Source of the DNA: Hymenopus coronatus
Taxonomy: Eukaryota; Arthropoda; Insecta; Mantodea; Hymenopodidae
Assembly (NCBI GenBank): GCA_030762935.1
Contig: CM060895.1
Span: 39,299,001-39,363,000 of the forward strand
Reading direction: 5' to 3'
Length of the DNA stretch: 64,000 nt
The notes under the pieces: model-generated
Databases searched by the model: none
What the model was told of the DNA's origin: nothing
The model's input: only the letters and a program-made list of their open reading frames with translations
Translations under genes and position numbers: made by a program
In this document: piece by piece, positions 1 through 10,884 of the stretch
Layout of the letters: each line of letters starts with the position of its first letter
Position numbering within the stretch: the stretch's first letter is position 1

Positions 1-290
1 CCAAGCGCCCAAATGTGGGATTCATGGTGGACGAAGCGGCGTCTGGGCGGGTTTTCTCCGAGTCCTCCGGTCTCCCCCTCTACTCATTCCACCTATTGCT
101 TCATCAATTTCGCTTACATTTCATATCATCCACTTCCTCATGTTCATGCCTGGCTGTGAGCCGACCCCTCGAAACAGGTTCTCCATTCTGTGGTTCTGTG
201 ACGTTTGTTCCCCAACAGGCTTCTGACCACTAGGCATTACCATCGGCTTGTAAGTCCTAAGGGGTGTCAGTCCTACCAATACGGGGAGGG
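1..290 (+). mobile_element. SINE-A relic (body, 5' cut by window edge)
   Basis: The start matches the post-tRNA body of the SINE-A family: a CCAAGCG stretch, then a GTGGACGAAGCGGCGTC motif and a C/T-rich stretch. The same body occurs near 13.4, 16.0, 23.1, 45.4 and 46.3 kb in this window. The tRNA-like head would lie before base 1. The right limit is a guess, because no polyA or target duplication is visible. Confidence 0.6.
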
Positions 291-1049
291 TAAGCGCAAC
301 ACATAGAGAATATTTAAGATCAAATAGAATGAAAAGTGTATCTAAAATGCTAATACAAACTGTATAGTTGGAAATGTAGAAAATAGGAACTAATGTGGGG
401 TAGTCTGTAGTAGGCGGGAATTATGTTAATTAAAGGGTATGCGTCGCTAAAATTTAGAAATTTAGTCACACTTTCTTGCGCTTCAAGTTACTCTTGCTAC
501 ACATTTTACAGGTTACTACGATCCGTAACGCAAGTAGCGGCTTTAATACTCTTGAAGTTAGCACATTTAATACGACGCAACCTACTTAAATTCAGGAATG
601 GTATATTATTCATATTAAAACAATCGGAAACTTGTTTCAAACAGTTGAGTTGTTAGCCTGCATTAAATATATCAGCAAATTTAGCTGGTGGAGTCCATTC
701 TCGTCTCAGCCACCTTAAGAAAAAGTACTCAGACTACCACTGGAGCAACTATCTTTCGGCAGATAAAAATTGTGGCAATATGCTTGGGATAGCCACTCAC
801 TTTTGTTTAACTCAAATGTTCTTATTTCAAGAAGCGTATAGAAATGAAAGTGTTCAGATCGCACACAATATCAACAACTATCACTAGCGTTAACTGCAGC
901 TGACTCAGGTAGTAAATACCGTAGGAGAAAGGTGATGATTGTAGCACCTTTGATGGTGTTCACAGAAATCAGCATTGGCCATTGAATTCTGTTTCTCAAT
1001 TCAGAGCTCTATAGTTTCATTTTCTCCATCAAGTACTTGTACGTAATTG
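291..1049. other. AT-rich stretch, nothing recognised
   Basis: I see no repeat of the families found elsewhere, no convincing open frame and no RNA-gene motif. Short frames here (for example near 423-656) look like chance. Confidence 0.6.
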
Positions 1050-1461
1050 GTAGGCAACAAGATTTTGTATCAACCCAAAAATGTGACACTGTGATGTGTT
1101 TTGAGAACCCCTGAACCCAGAAAAAAGGCATTTTTAGGAAAAGATTTCATGTGCGTACGTGTCACATAAATTTAAACACAAAAAGTCCGTTATTTCCCAA
1201 ACTTGGTATTTGAGATAAGGACTGCGATCCAAGATTTTTAAATCCCCCAACCATAACTACCCTTTACATGGAATATTTTGCGAAATGCTCGATTTTCTCA
1301 GAAACGTCTAACAATTTTGATTAAAGACATTTCAATCTTGAATTTTTTGGGAATAGCCTCTGAAGTCCTCTTCATCCTGGATGAGTTTTGTACAACTGCT
1401 TACGCGTCAGAGATGGACACAAACTTCTACAAAAAAATGCAGATCACATTAAACCTAATTT

Positions 1462-1462
<1 letters not shown>
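1050..1462 (-). mobile_element. HE-family fragment (old copy)
   Basis: On the minus strand this carries the family's internal order: the AAATACCAAACTTGGTAT-like block, the TAACTACCCTTTACATGG block, AACAATTTTGATTAAA, and TTTTGGGAATAGCCTCTGAAG. The terminal palindrome expected before position 1050 is missing, so the copy is truncated at its 3' end. Divergence from the well-preserved copies near 40-44 kb suggests it is old. Confidence 0.75.
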
Positions 1463-1514
<52 letters not shown>

Positions 1515-1516
1515 TA
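1463..1516. repeat. Compound (TC)n(CA)n microsatellite
   Basis: About 15 TC units pass directly into about 12 CA units. It abuts the HE fragment on its left. Confidence 0.95.
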
Positions 1517-2869
1517 CACGGTGTCCCAGAACTCAACCACACATATTGGCAGGTTCGTAGAAGAGTCCTAGATAAACAGTTTGAGATAGTAAACCTATTG
1601 TCCCTTTTGATAAATGTCAAAGTTATGGCATGTTTTCTAGATCGCACAACAACGGCCGTAACTTAAAAATAATGTGCACGTGTGTATCCTATTTTCATTC
1701 AGAATGCCTCATTTGGATGCCAGTAGTCGAATGAAAGCAGTATTGATGCACAATCAATACGATATTTAAAATTATTGGAGTCGCAACGTTGGCACAATTG
1801 CGTGATGTTTCAGGGTGTGCACGCCGCTGATAATAACAGTTCGATTGATTTCAGGTCATATGTACGTAGTTAGCGACAGCCTTCCGCTCTAACATACTGG
1901 TGGACGAGTCGCAATATGGTTGGTCATTGAATCACACGATACAAAGTTAACACTGCTCTCTGAAAATGTCCTTTTTTAGGTTATTAATTTTCTTGTTTTT
2001 CTCAAAGAGGTACACAACTTGAGCAGCACTAATAGGCTTACTTTACATTTCTGAAGCAAAAATGATAAAACCTCCAGTACAAATTATTTTCAAAAGACTG
2101 AATGATAGCTAGTAGTGTTCAACATTAAGTGCATAATTGTCAAAGAACCTGCGTTGATTGATGCAGTAAAAAAATTAGGTTTGCTGAAAACATTTGTGTA
2201 AGTGTGCTATGAAATGTAGTGACAAGAGAGTGTTTTTGGGGTGGAATATAAAAATATCATTATTGCTTATATTCCAACAGCGGCAATTTGAACTGATCCG
2301 TATGTAGATATTGAGCTACTGTGTATCTGCGAGAATTTGCTTCTGAAAATCTTGTTTAATGCCTACACGTGACTACTGTGAGAACTAAATTTCATCTGAA
2401 GTTCATTTGACACAAAGATAATAAATTGTGACGTAGGCAAGTGTACCCCTTCAAGGTTAAATGCAATAATTGTTATTGAAAGTTCTGTGTTGGATCTACA
2501 TGCTAATCATACATTACATTTATTTTATTTGTCAGTATAAACAAATCATATTGAATAACGCAGAAAAAGAGGAAAGTCTCATTATAAAACAAACAAAGAA
2601 GACAATATAAAAATAAGGATATCAATGGAGCCTTGAACCTTCAACTCCCTTAACATCTTCACCAGATGCCCACACGCTTACCATAAGACTAAAGTATGCC
2701 ATTATGTGCACTCTCCGAGGATTCACATCAGGGCCCACTGCATCGGTGGCGTGCTAATCCTAATACATTTTCTGCTGTAGCAAAGAATTTAGAACCCAAA
2801 TCCTATAGGTTTCTTATCTCAAAATGTTTATCTTGGACCTCTGTACAATCCTGTCAATTTATGCGGTCG

Positions 2870-2870
<1 letters not shown>
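1517..2870. other. No gene recognised; possible DNA-transposon relic at left edge
   Basis: The segment starts with GGTGTCCCAGAACTC, which resembles the ends of some Tc1/mariner-like elements, but I find no matching second end and no transposase motif. The rest is AT-rich and unassigned. Confidence 0.3.
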
Positions 2871-2872
<2 letters not shown>

Positions 2873-2907
<35 letters not shown>

Positions 2908-2908
2908 T
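2873..2908. repeat. (GT)n microsatellite
   Basis: An uninterrupted GT run of about 17 units. Confidence 0.95.
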
Positions 2909-3221
2909 AATGAACTACACCGAAATAATTTGCGAGATTGTGCACGTGACTGATATAAGTAATTTGAGATCGGCGATGCATGGTCCCCGGATAAACTAAC
3001 GCAACTACATAGCGTTAAACATGTGGGTATCAGGTACTGATAAGTCGGTGTTAAAGCAAAGCAGGTTGAAAAAATGGCTAAGAATGTCTTTAAAACTGCT
3101 GGCCGAGTATAGAAATATCGATTTTTAGCAGCTCGTTACTAGCGTTCGCAAGATTTAATGTCGCAAAAATCTGTAAAATTTCGACAGTGCGACACTGAAC
3201 ATTGAGTTATGTAGCCTACTC

Positions 3222-3320
3222 TGGAGGCGTTTTTTCAACTACTCTGGTGGCTCTATGCGTAACGCGGGAAGCTGCTATCCCAAAGGTCATAAGTTCGATT
3301 CCTGTCATAGAGTAAATGTA
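3222..3320 (+). mobile_element. tRNA-derived SINE head, degenerate
   Basis: A box A-like stretch (TGGCTCTATGCGTAACGCG) is followed about 30 bases later by a box B-like AAGTTCGATTCC. The spacing fits a tRNA-derived promoter. Acceptor pairing is poor, so this is not a functional tRNA gene. Confidence 0.45.
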
Positions 3321-3503
3321 TTTATTATTATTTTTTTTCATTCCAGACAAAGTGCCGTGATACGTGGCGTACTGGCTTTTCAGAAACTTATAGCCGTTAC
3401 TTCGAAATTTCAATAAACAGGCCATAGGTCTCCTATCTCAAATTACTTGTTTAAGTAATCTACATATTCTGTGAAAATATTTCGGTATGGTTCATTAACA
3501 CCC

Positions 3504-4025
3504 TGTATGTATGTATGTATGTATGTATGTATGTATGTATGTATGTATGTATGTATGTATGTATGTATGTATGTATGTATGTATGTATGTATGTATGTAT
3601 GTATGTATGTATGTATGTATGTATGTATGTATGTATGTATGTATGTATGTATGTATGTATGTATGTATGTATGTATGTATGTATGTATGTATGTATGTAT
3701 GTATGTATGTATGTATGTATGTATGTATGTATGTATGTATGTATGTATGTATGTATGTATGTATGTATGTATGTATGTATGTATGTATGTATGTATGTAT
3801 GTATGTATGTATGTATGTATGTATGTATGTATGTATGTATGTATGTATGTATGTATGTATGTATGTATGTATGTATGTATGTATGTATGTATGTATGTAT
3901 GTATGTATGTATGTATGTATGTATGTATGTATGTATGTATGTATGTATGTATGTATGTATGTATGTATGTATGTATGTATGTATGTATGTATGTATGTAT
4001 GTATGTATGTATGTATGTATGTATA
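3504..4025. repeat. Perfect (TATG)n tetranucleotide tract, about 130 units
   Basis: About 522 bases of TATG/CATA repeat with no interruption visible. Because the unit has 4 bases and lacks stops in several frames, it opens long artificial frames on both strands (repeating Met-Tyr-Val-Cys and Tyr-Ile-His-Thr). These are not genes. The flanks (CCCTG on the left, AAGAAAAACG on the right) are unique sequence. Confidence 0.98.
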
Positions 4026-4500
4026 AGAAAAACGTTCAGACCCAGATTTCACTCGGCTCCTTAGTATAGTTTCGAAATTGTAAAGCTCTCTCATACGATG
4101 TTAAAGACACATGGAAAGGTTGATCTATCGAAAGCTGTATCCACCGCTGTTCAGCTCGCCCAAAACAAGTAATCACATTATATCACTCCACATGACACCC
4201 GTCTGGACGCATAAATCATATGCGGTCCAAAGCATTACCAGAAAACTCATCCAGCTGCCACATTCTTTCTTCATATTTTATATTGTGATTTATATGCGAT
4301 GTCACGGTCGACATCTAAACTAACGTCAGCAACTGGGCTGATTTAAAACTGCATGTCCCGTACTAAAACTTTAAAGCATTTATTCGGTTGGACATATTTT
4401 CATATAGGTACCTATTGTTTTGCGGTTTTAATTGCTTCGTTTATATATTCCCCTTTAACTTCTATGGTTAAATTGGGGGCTTTGCTTTAGAAACTATAGT
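4026..4500. other. No gene recognised
   Basis: Unique AT-rich sequence. A short stretch near 4447-4500 (TTTAACTTCTATGG and onward) recurs near 7388, hinting at another low-copy repeat. Confidence 0.5.
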
Positions 4501-4504
4501 TTTC

Positions 4505-4800
4505 TCCAAAACATGATAGCCTTCAAATGGACCGCTCCCGCCTACCACTGGGCAATAACCATTAGCAAACAAAAACGAACCTGTACTATGGGCGAGAGGC
4601 AACATCGTAAAATCTGTTTCCCAGCGAAACTGCTTGCAAGTTGCAATCACGCGTCAGTTAAGACACCAGTAAGTGGAAGACTTGGCAACAGCGAGGGTTG
4701 ATTTCCAACCGCACACCCCGTAACCGCAAACTTGAAAAATCAGACCGACTTTGGAAGAAGAGTGAGGCAGGGTCATTCAAGTTCTGAAAAAAATACTGTA
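4505..4800 (+). repeat. Dispersed repeat R, copy 1
   Basis: Shares a series of blocks with 21253-21525 in the same order: GGCCTTCAAA, CAATAACCATTAGCAAACAA, GAGAGGCAAC, CCAGTAAGTGGAAGACTTGG, and TTTCCAACCGC. There is no coding potential and no recognisable ends. Confidence 0.8.
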
Positions 4801-4964
4801 CTTCTGGTGTGTTCTCGCTAAACTGTAGGGTTTATTAACGTTAGTATTTTTAGTATTATGATTTACACACTAAAACATTCGCTCTAAAATGCTTACTCTT
4901 AGACTGTGTGATGGATTGGGTGTAAACAAAATATCCCCGCCCCAGTCGAGCATTGAACCCGAGG

Positions 4965-5226
4965 AGCCCAATGTGCCGGTACCCATGGCCGCGCTCGCTA
5001 AAGCGTCTCGCTTTGGTGCTTCGTGGGCAGGGGATCGTGGGTTCGAGTCCCGCCTTGGGCATGGGTGTTATATGTTTGTGCAATGTGTATATGTTTGTAA
5101 AAGAAACAGTAAAACCAGTAATAGTAAAACCTACGGGGGGAAATGTAAATAGGGATACAGTACCGGAGTCCTGATCAGACTCCGTTACTGTTTTAAATAA
5201 AAAAAAAAAAAAAAAAAAAAAAAAAA
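4965..5226 (+). mobile_element. SINE-B, tRNA-derived, with polyA tail
   Basis: The head contains a degenerate box A region and a clear box B (GGGTTCGAGTCC), followed by a tRNA-like 3' arm (CGCCTTGGGCA). The body runs to an A tail of about 25 bases at 5200-5226. A 5' part of the same family lies at 26425-26545. Transcription would be by RNA polymerase III from the internal boxes, as is usual for such SINEs. Confidence 0.85.
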
Positions 5227-5438
5227 TGTGAGAAGTCAGAACGCTGACCGCACCAACCAGAGGCAATGTATTTATCTTTTGTAACTTACATTAACAAAGG
5301 ATATGAAGATTTAGGATATATGTACAGGAAATTAACTAAAAGATGCAATAATTGAAGATTAACGTTTATTTGGAAAGCTCAGTGTACCTATATTGTAACA
5401 GGAGATAAACATAAATTGGAACCTAACAGACTTAAAAA

Positions 5439-5800
5439 TATATGTGTTCCATTCACATGATTTTCTCTATCTCTCTGTAACAAATTATTGTTAAAAAGCT
5501 TATTTTTCTATCTACTTCATGCTAATTGAGATGGACATTAGCAGACTTGTCTTATTACTTGCTTTATGACAAATCCTTTAAAAGTTGGTGTTTTTGTTTT
5601 GTTTTTTTGTTTGTTGCTGAAATCAATAATGGGGATATTTTACACCACCACCCAGCTGCATCTATTATGCAAATACTTATTCTTACGAAACATCATTCTT
5701 TTATCTACTCCATACTAATCTAGATAACATTACCACAAGTGGTCTTATTACTTAGTTCCTTATAAGTGAAGGGAAAATAAGGGAATAAACACCTTCGCCT
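5439..5800 (+). mobile_element. HE-family 5' fragment(s)
   Basis: Starts with the HE 5' hairpin (ATGTG TTCCATT CACAT) and continues through AACAAATTATTGTTAAAAAG and CTTCATGCTAATTGAG. A second, slightly displaced 5' piece (near 5690-5800) repeats the TCTTATTACTTAGTTCCTTATAAG block, so part of the 5' region is present twice. Confidence 0.75.
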
Positions 5801-6066
5801 AATCCTTTAGCCCAAATATCCTTGATGATCAATGTGGGATATTTCTTACATGGCTTGTAAAACAATTCAAAATTACAACTTTCTCACCGCTCGTTATAAA
5901 ATATCTGTGCGATGTTTTACAAATTGCATTTATTCGGTCATGATGGTTTAGGTACTAACGGAAACGGCCTCACTTTGCCGCTTCCAAAGCTCACCAGCAG
6001 AAGGCAGTCTGCAAATGCTGTTTGCTCATTTTCTAATTAAATCCAATTTGATTGCTTACTTTAGAT

Positions 6067-6495
6067 TTATTTTTCTGCAGCTCTGCATAATCGCACGTTA
6101 AACATACCGCTGTTATGTAATGCATCACTACCTAGGCGCATCCAATCTCCCCGGGTTTTGGGAATCACTGCCCCGGCGAGACCAACCCAAACCCAACAAC
6201 TGCCCAAAGGGAGGGGCTCGAAACTTTCCGCCTGACTTCCAGTCACGACAGAAGTATCAGGTGTGCTAGAGGCCCGCAGCACCTGCACCCGGCAGTTAAG
6301 GAGGTCGAAACCTCTCCCTATGGACAAATGGTACATAGGAAAATTCGGGGGATGTAAATTAACTTCCGCAGTTATCACCAGGCGACTAAGTTAAATCTCC
6401 GAAAAAACCCATAGGTCAGGAAGGTCGTCCACGGGAATTAAACCCGTGACCTCCTGAATGCGAAGCGTAGACTTTACCGCGGCACCACTTCGCTC
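6067..6495 (-). mobile_element. SINE-C, tRNA-derived, about 430 bp
   Basis: Read on the minus strand it begins with a tRNA-like head holding box A (AAGTGGTGCCGCGGTAAAG) and box B (ACGGGTTTAATTCCCGTGG, whose arms pair). A GC-richer body of about 350 bp follows. It is the only copy of this family in the window. The 103-codon frame inside it is a by-product. Confidence 0.75.
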
Positions 6496-6688
6496 GTATT
6501 AGTTTAGAAGTGCCAGTATTTATTAACCAGTAGAATGTTGGGGAAACATTTTAATTTAAAATTAAGCATTGGTTTTAGTTATTAAATGTGTAAAATTAAG
6601 TACATAATATTGCCATATGAAATACAAAACTGTTTAAATCTATTTATATAATGAATGAAAGAAATAATATTTATTAGTCCATTTAGTT
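6496..6688. other. AT-rich spacer
   Basis: Nothing recognised. Confidence 0.5.
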
Positions 6689-6919
6689 ATGAAAGTCTGA
6701 AGAATCACTTATAGAGAACAAAACCGGGCTTGTAGCGACTACTGAGAGACCACGGAGATGTACACGCCACTGATGATGCCTGCCGCAGACGCAGGCGAAA
6801 CGTCTGGGGAACGAAGGGAGAAGCCCAGTGGACCACGGCCTACAAGCCCGGTTTTGTTCTCTATAAGTGATTCTAACACCGGCCGTGAAAGCCTTCGAAC
6901 TTTAATGAAAGTCTGAAGA
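6689..6919 (+). mobile_element. Small foldback insertion with hammerhead-like ribozyme core (Penelope-like?)
   Basis: A 15-nt direct repeat, ATGAAAGTCTGAAGA, lies at 6689-6703 and 6905-6919 and looks like a target duplication. Inside are perfect 34-nt inverted arms at 6701-6734 and 6841-6874. Between the arms is a hammerhead-type core (listed separately). Penelope-like retroelements are known to carry hammerhead motifs in their terminal repeats, so this may be a short relic of one. No reverse transcriptase or GIY-YIG coding sequence is present. The assignment to Penelope-like elements is inference; the arms and direct repeats are seen directly. Confidence 0.6.
6765..6808 (+). ncRNA. Candidate type I hammerhead ribozyme
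   Basis: The conserved CTGATGA (6770-6776) is followed by a 6-bp stem II (GCCTGC with GCAGGC) around a 7-nt loop, then GAAA (6797-6800), a minimal ACGT stem III, and the cleavage triplet GTC ending at 6804. Stem I begins with CCA before CTGATGA pairing TGG after the cleavage site. Core order and spacing match the minimal hammerheads described in retroelements. Activity is untested. Confidence 0.65.
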
Positions 6920-7382
6920 GTTATTAAAGAAATTGGGAATAATTGTAGAAGAATAAATTGCTGGTATAACACAATAATATTAAACTACATAAATAAAATA
7001 ATGTGGAAAGTAATACATATATACATACAAATAAATTACATTATTAGGTAGAATAAAGTTCTTGTAGTAAATATACAACTTAGTGCTGGATATCAGCACC
7101 CTTCGCTGGAAACCAGCGATGTAGTTTATAGTATAGAACAGAGCGCAGCTGGATACCAGTTTAAAGTTGCTGGTCTTCCATTAATACTTATATTATAGAA
7201 TAATTTGCTTTATTATATATTTTAATTCATTTACACCTTAATTTTCCTTTTTTTATATTATAGATCCTTGTTTACTAATTTTAATTTGAAAATTTAGATT
7301 AGTTAGTTATCTGAAGAAGAAAAAAACAAACAGTATGTAGGTAATAGATACTTTCTTTTATGTTATTGTTTCATTTGTATAG
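6920..7382. other. AT-rich, no gene recognised
   Basis: Contains a few short direct repeats of the word CTGGATATCAGC/CTGGATACCAG near 7087-7165 but no larger structure that I can name. Confidence 0.5.
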
Positions 7383-7620
7383 CCCGGTTTAACTTCTATG
7401 GTCATGTCGGGGTCTTTGACTTTTGAAATAACTCATCTGATCACTGTAGGCTATTGCCATTAGGTATATTATTTTACATCATTAAACACACGCACATTCA
7501 CTCTCGCATACATACTTCCAGACTCTGTGGGAGATAGGGAATAATACGATAATAAAGAAAATTTCCCCGGCCCAGGCCGGAATCTAACCTGGGATCTCCG
7601 GGTGAGAAGTAAGCTCCCTG
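7383..7620 (-). mobile_element. Possible tRNA-derived SINE relic
   Basis: On the minus strand a box B-like GGTTAGATTCC sits in a GC-rich patch (7565-7612), preceded by CACCCGGAGATCCC. The opposite end shares TTTAACTTCTATGG with 4452. Evidence for box A is weak. Confidence 0.4.
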
Positions 7621-8744
7621 ATGATAAAATTTGTAATGCTTGCTTTTGGAAATAAATTAGTATAAAGGTTCCTAAGTATTTAAACGCTCATCAAGAAATC
7701 TTTTATAATATTGCGTTTTAAGCACTCTATGTACCTTCTGGATGAATTCTAGGAATATTTAAAAGCACAAACACTTTTAGGACATTCAATTTTAATAGTA
7801 TTCAGTCGATGAGTCGAAAACCTGTTGTTTAAAAGAAGAATGACATTGGCAGTATCATGCAAGAGTTAACAGCTTAAACATCCCGAGTTCTAATAACATG
7901 AAAATTCAATTTCACGTTCAGCTACTCGAAACTTCCAATACAATCAAACTTTACAGGGACCATGATCAATTTTTAATCATGGGTAAAAAAATCGCCTTTA
8001 GGTGAAATTAACAATATTGCTTTTGTACGGAAAGTACTTAACAAATCCAATTACTGGGCACGAAAGGTTTAACGAACCTGTACTTCAATGCTAAGCTTCA
8101 ACAAGCGACGGGGACACAACAAAAAACCATCCAAAATACTGAGAGCAGACAGCACTTCAAACTAAATAAAGAGCCAAGCTAGGCAATAAATATATTCATA
8201 GAGACGAAAGCTGAAAACAGACGATCACAACTGAAGTAGCTTTGTTCGACGAAAAGGGAATAAAATAAAACTTCAACATAGAATACTCACATTGTATTTC
8301 TGTGTACCTACAAATACAAACTGTAACTGCAAAATCATTTCATGTAAATGGAATTGCTGAGCGTTTTCTGGTTATCCACTTACGGTAGTACTTCTGTATA
8401 AGACATAATCAATCACGCCAATGTTTAGAGAATACTGAAATGTACTTTTTGCATATAACTCGTGCTCATTGAGGGAACAAGGCTCTTCATTAAGAATATT
8501 GCTGAGGTGGGGAAATCAAACATTCCCACAGTTCAAAAACATATTTTATCAAAGGTATTCTAACTTCAGACAGAACATCTGGCATTCTGGACGCATTTTA
8601 AAATCTTGTATTTATGTTAAATTTCCTGAAACATCCCCTGTATTTTTCCCTCCGAAAATGACCTTTCCGCTCCTAACGGATGGTTTGCAATTTGGGCAAA
8701 TTTTGGTTCTCGAGTCACATGTTGTAAAGTATCTAAATAAACTT
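7621..8744. other. No gene recognised
   Basis: About 1.1 kb of unique AT-rich sequence. The 131-codon frame at 8469-8864 runs out of unique DNA into an HE repeat and has no recognisable domain, so I do not call it a gene. Confidence 0.5.
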
Positions 8745-8804
8745 TGTAATAATAATTTGTTACAAATATGTAGAGAAAGCCATGTGAATGGAACATATCA
8801 GAGT
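8745..8804 (-). mobile_element. HE-family 5' end fragment
   Basis: Carries TTTGTTACAAATATGTAGAG, the AAGCCATGTGAATGGAACAT terminal hairpin and a degenerate end. It directly abuts the next HE copy head-to-tail. Confidence 0.8.
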
Positions 8805-8807
8805 TCT

Positions 8808-9578
8808 CCTTTCTCTACAAGTACTCTGTACATAGTGTATAGAGAAGGTATTGTATTGAACTAAAAAATTCGATACCGCAAATACATCTTTTAGCACTCC
8901 TTGAATCCAAGAAAAGCATTCCTAGACAAATGCCCGTGTGTGTGTGTGTGTGGGGGGGGGCACAGCTCAAAAACGAAGTTCCTTAAATACCAAACTTGAT
9001 ATTTAAGTTCAGTATATTCCAAGAATGCGACACGAAGATTTTCAAGTAAATCTGCCCACCTGGTTTTCTTTAAAATGGCTAACGATTTTGATTAAAATCA
9101 CTCATATTTAAGATATTTACATGATTAATAAAATGTTTATCCTGAATTTTCGGGGAATAGCCTGTGAAGACCTCTTTATTCTGGATGACTTTTGCATAAC
9201 TGGTAAATTGCAAGAGATAGACAAAAATGCATCATCATTCACATACATTTTTTCGTGGAGTTGACCGTTCTCAAGATAATCCTTGTTATTGGTTTCAGTT
9301 TTAAAATACTTCAAACTTTTCTCACACAGGAACTTCTCAACTCCTGGCCACCAAAGAAACGGATTTCAATCCCATAGCAACCACATTTTAAAACATTTGA
9401 CTGTCGGTTTAGCCTAGTGTACTCCCTTATTTCTCTGCCACTTAAAAAGAACTAAGCAATAAGACCGTTTCCGTCAATGTTTATCTGGATTAGCATGAAG
9501 TAGGTAGAAGAGCAAGCTTACTAACAGTAATTGTTTACAGAGATGTAGAGAAAGTCGTGAATGGAACACATCAGATTT
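8808..9578 (-). mobile_element. HE-family copy, nearly full length
   Basis: Starts at the 3' palindrome (TTTCTCTACAAGTACT, then GTACATAGTGTATAGAGAAG) and ends at the 5' hairpin (GTGAATGGAACACATCAGA). The internal microsatellite is GT-rich followed by a run of G at 8949-8958. All conserved blocks are present in order. Confidence 0.9.
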
Positions 9579-10047
9579 TTTAATTCAAGAAGCCTTAAAA
9601 ACTGCATTTGCAGTGAGGTTTTGCAACCGAATTTTGCGTCGAAAGCGGTAGTTCCTGTTCCTCGGGTAAGTGCTAGAAAACATAAAAACCCCGTGCATTT
9701 AAATTCCTCTCTGGAAGAGTAGCAGCACAATTCGATAATACACTGAATGCCCAGAGGTACGGGAAGTTTGAGTGTCGTTAATAAGTGAAAGAGATAACGA
9801 AAGTTGCGGCCAGATTAACGGAGATAACTACAAACCCTTGATCCAGCAGAGGAAGAAGTTTAACTGCCATCTAACCGCTATTTGCAGAGAACAGCTTCCA
9901 AAAGTACTCTAACTTATACTTGGTTCACCGCAGTGGTAAAGTAAATTATGCCAACTACAAAATTGTTAGAATAAGGTTTTAACACACCTGCTCGTGATAG
10001 ATCGTTTGCTACATTAGGGTCGTTTGTTATCTTCTTGAGGCAGTCTT
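9579..10047. other. No gene recognised
   Basis: Unique sequence between HE copies. The small frame at 9521-9730 overlaps a repeat end. Confidence 0.5.
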
Positions 10048-10581
10048 ATTTTTACTTTCTCTAGCCCGCATGTACAATGTACATAGTACATAGAGAATAT
10101 ATTGTATTCCAACCAAAAATTTTATGTCGAGATTTCATCAGAAAGATCCCACATGTACATAGAGCATACAGAAGGAATTGCATTCCACCCAAAAAATGCG
10201 ATTCCGAGATTTTACCGGAAATACACATTTTAGGTTCCCTTAAAATTAGATAAGGGTGTGTTTGTATGTGTCCGTGAACACAAACTCAAAAACAAAACTC
10301 AGTAAAATACCAAACTTCGTATTTAAGCTTAACATCACCCTGGGATGCAACATGAAGAATTTGAGGAAAATCCACCCCATCCCAAACTATCCTTTTCATG
10401 GAAAAATTTTGAAATTTGTGATTTTCTAAAAAGTGGCTCTAACGATTTTGATTAAAATACCGTATATGAAAGACATTTACATGACAAATAAAATGTATAT
10501 CTTGAATTTTCTGAGAATAGCCCCTCAGAAGACCGCTTTATTCTGGATGAATTTGCTGAAATTTGTACAGCTGTTAAACGT
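10048..10581 (-). mobile_element. HE-family copy with doubled 3' terminus, 5' truncated
   Basis: The terminal segment occurs twice: GTACATAGTACATAGAGAAT...ATTGTATTCCAACC (from about 10069) and again ACATGTACATAGAGCATAC...ATTGCATTCCACCC (from about 10152). The usual internal blocks follow up to TTGAATTTTCTGAGAATAGC, and the copy stops before its 5' half. Confidence 0.85.
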
Positions 10582-10884
10582 TAAGATATGTGTACCATTC
10601 GCATGACCTTCTCTATATCTCTGTAACAAATATTGCTAAAACGCTTATTCTTCTACACACTTCATGCTAATCGAAATAAACAGCAGAAATGATCATCTTA
10701 CTTGCTTTCTTGTAAGTAAAAGAGAAATAAGGCTAAAGCGATAGTCAACTCTTTTAAAAGCTGGTTGCATGTGATTGAAATCCGTTTCTTTGCAGTGCCA
10801 TTGCAGATAAATTCCCGTATGAGAAAAGTTTTAAGAATTTTAAATGGTGAAACCAATAACCTGAAATATCTAAAAAAAAAAAAA
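10582..10884 (+). mobile_element. HE-family 5' half
   Basis: Begins with the 5' hairpin variant (TGTACCATTCGCATGACCTTC) and runs through CTTCATGCTAATCGAAATAA to GAAATATCTAAAA. An A-run junction leads directly into the next HE copy. Confidence 0.85.

Noticed and set aside
3471..4094. Long open frames on both strands (170-199 codons)
   Set aside because: They are produced entirely by the perfect TATG tetranucleotide tract and encode only a four-residue repeat.
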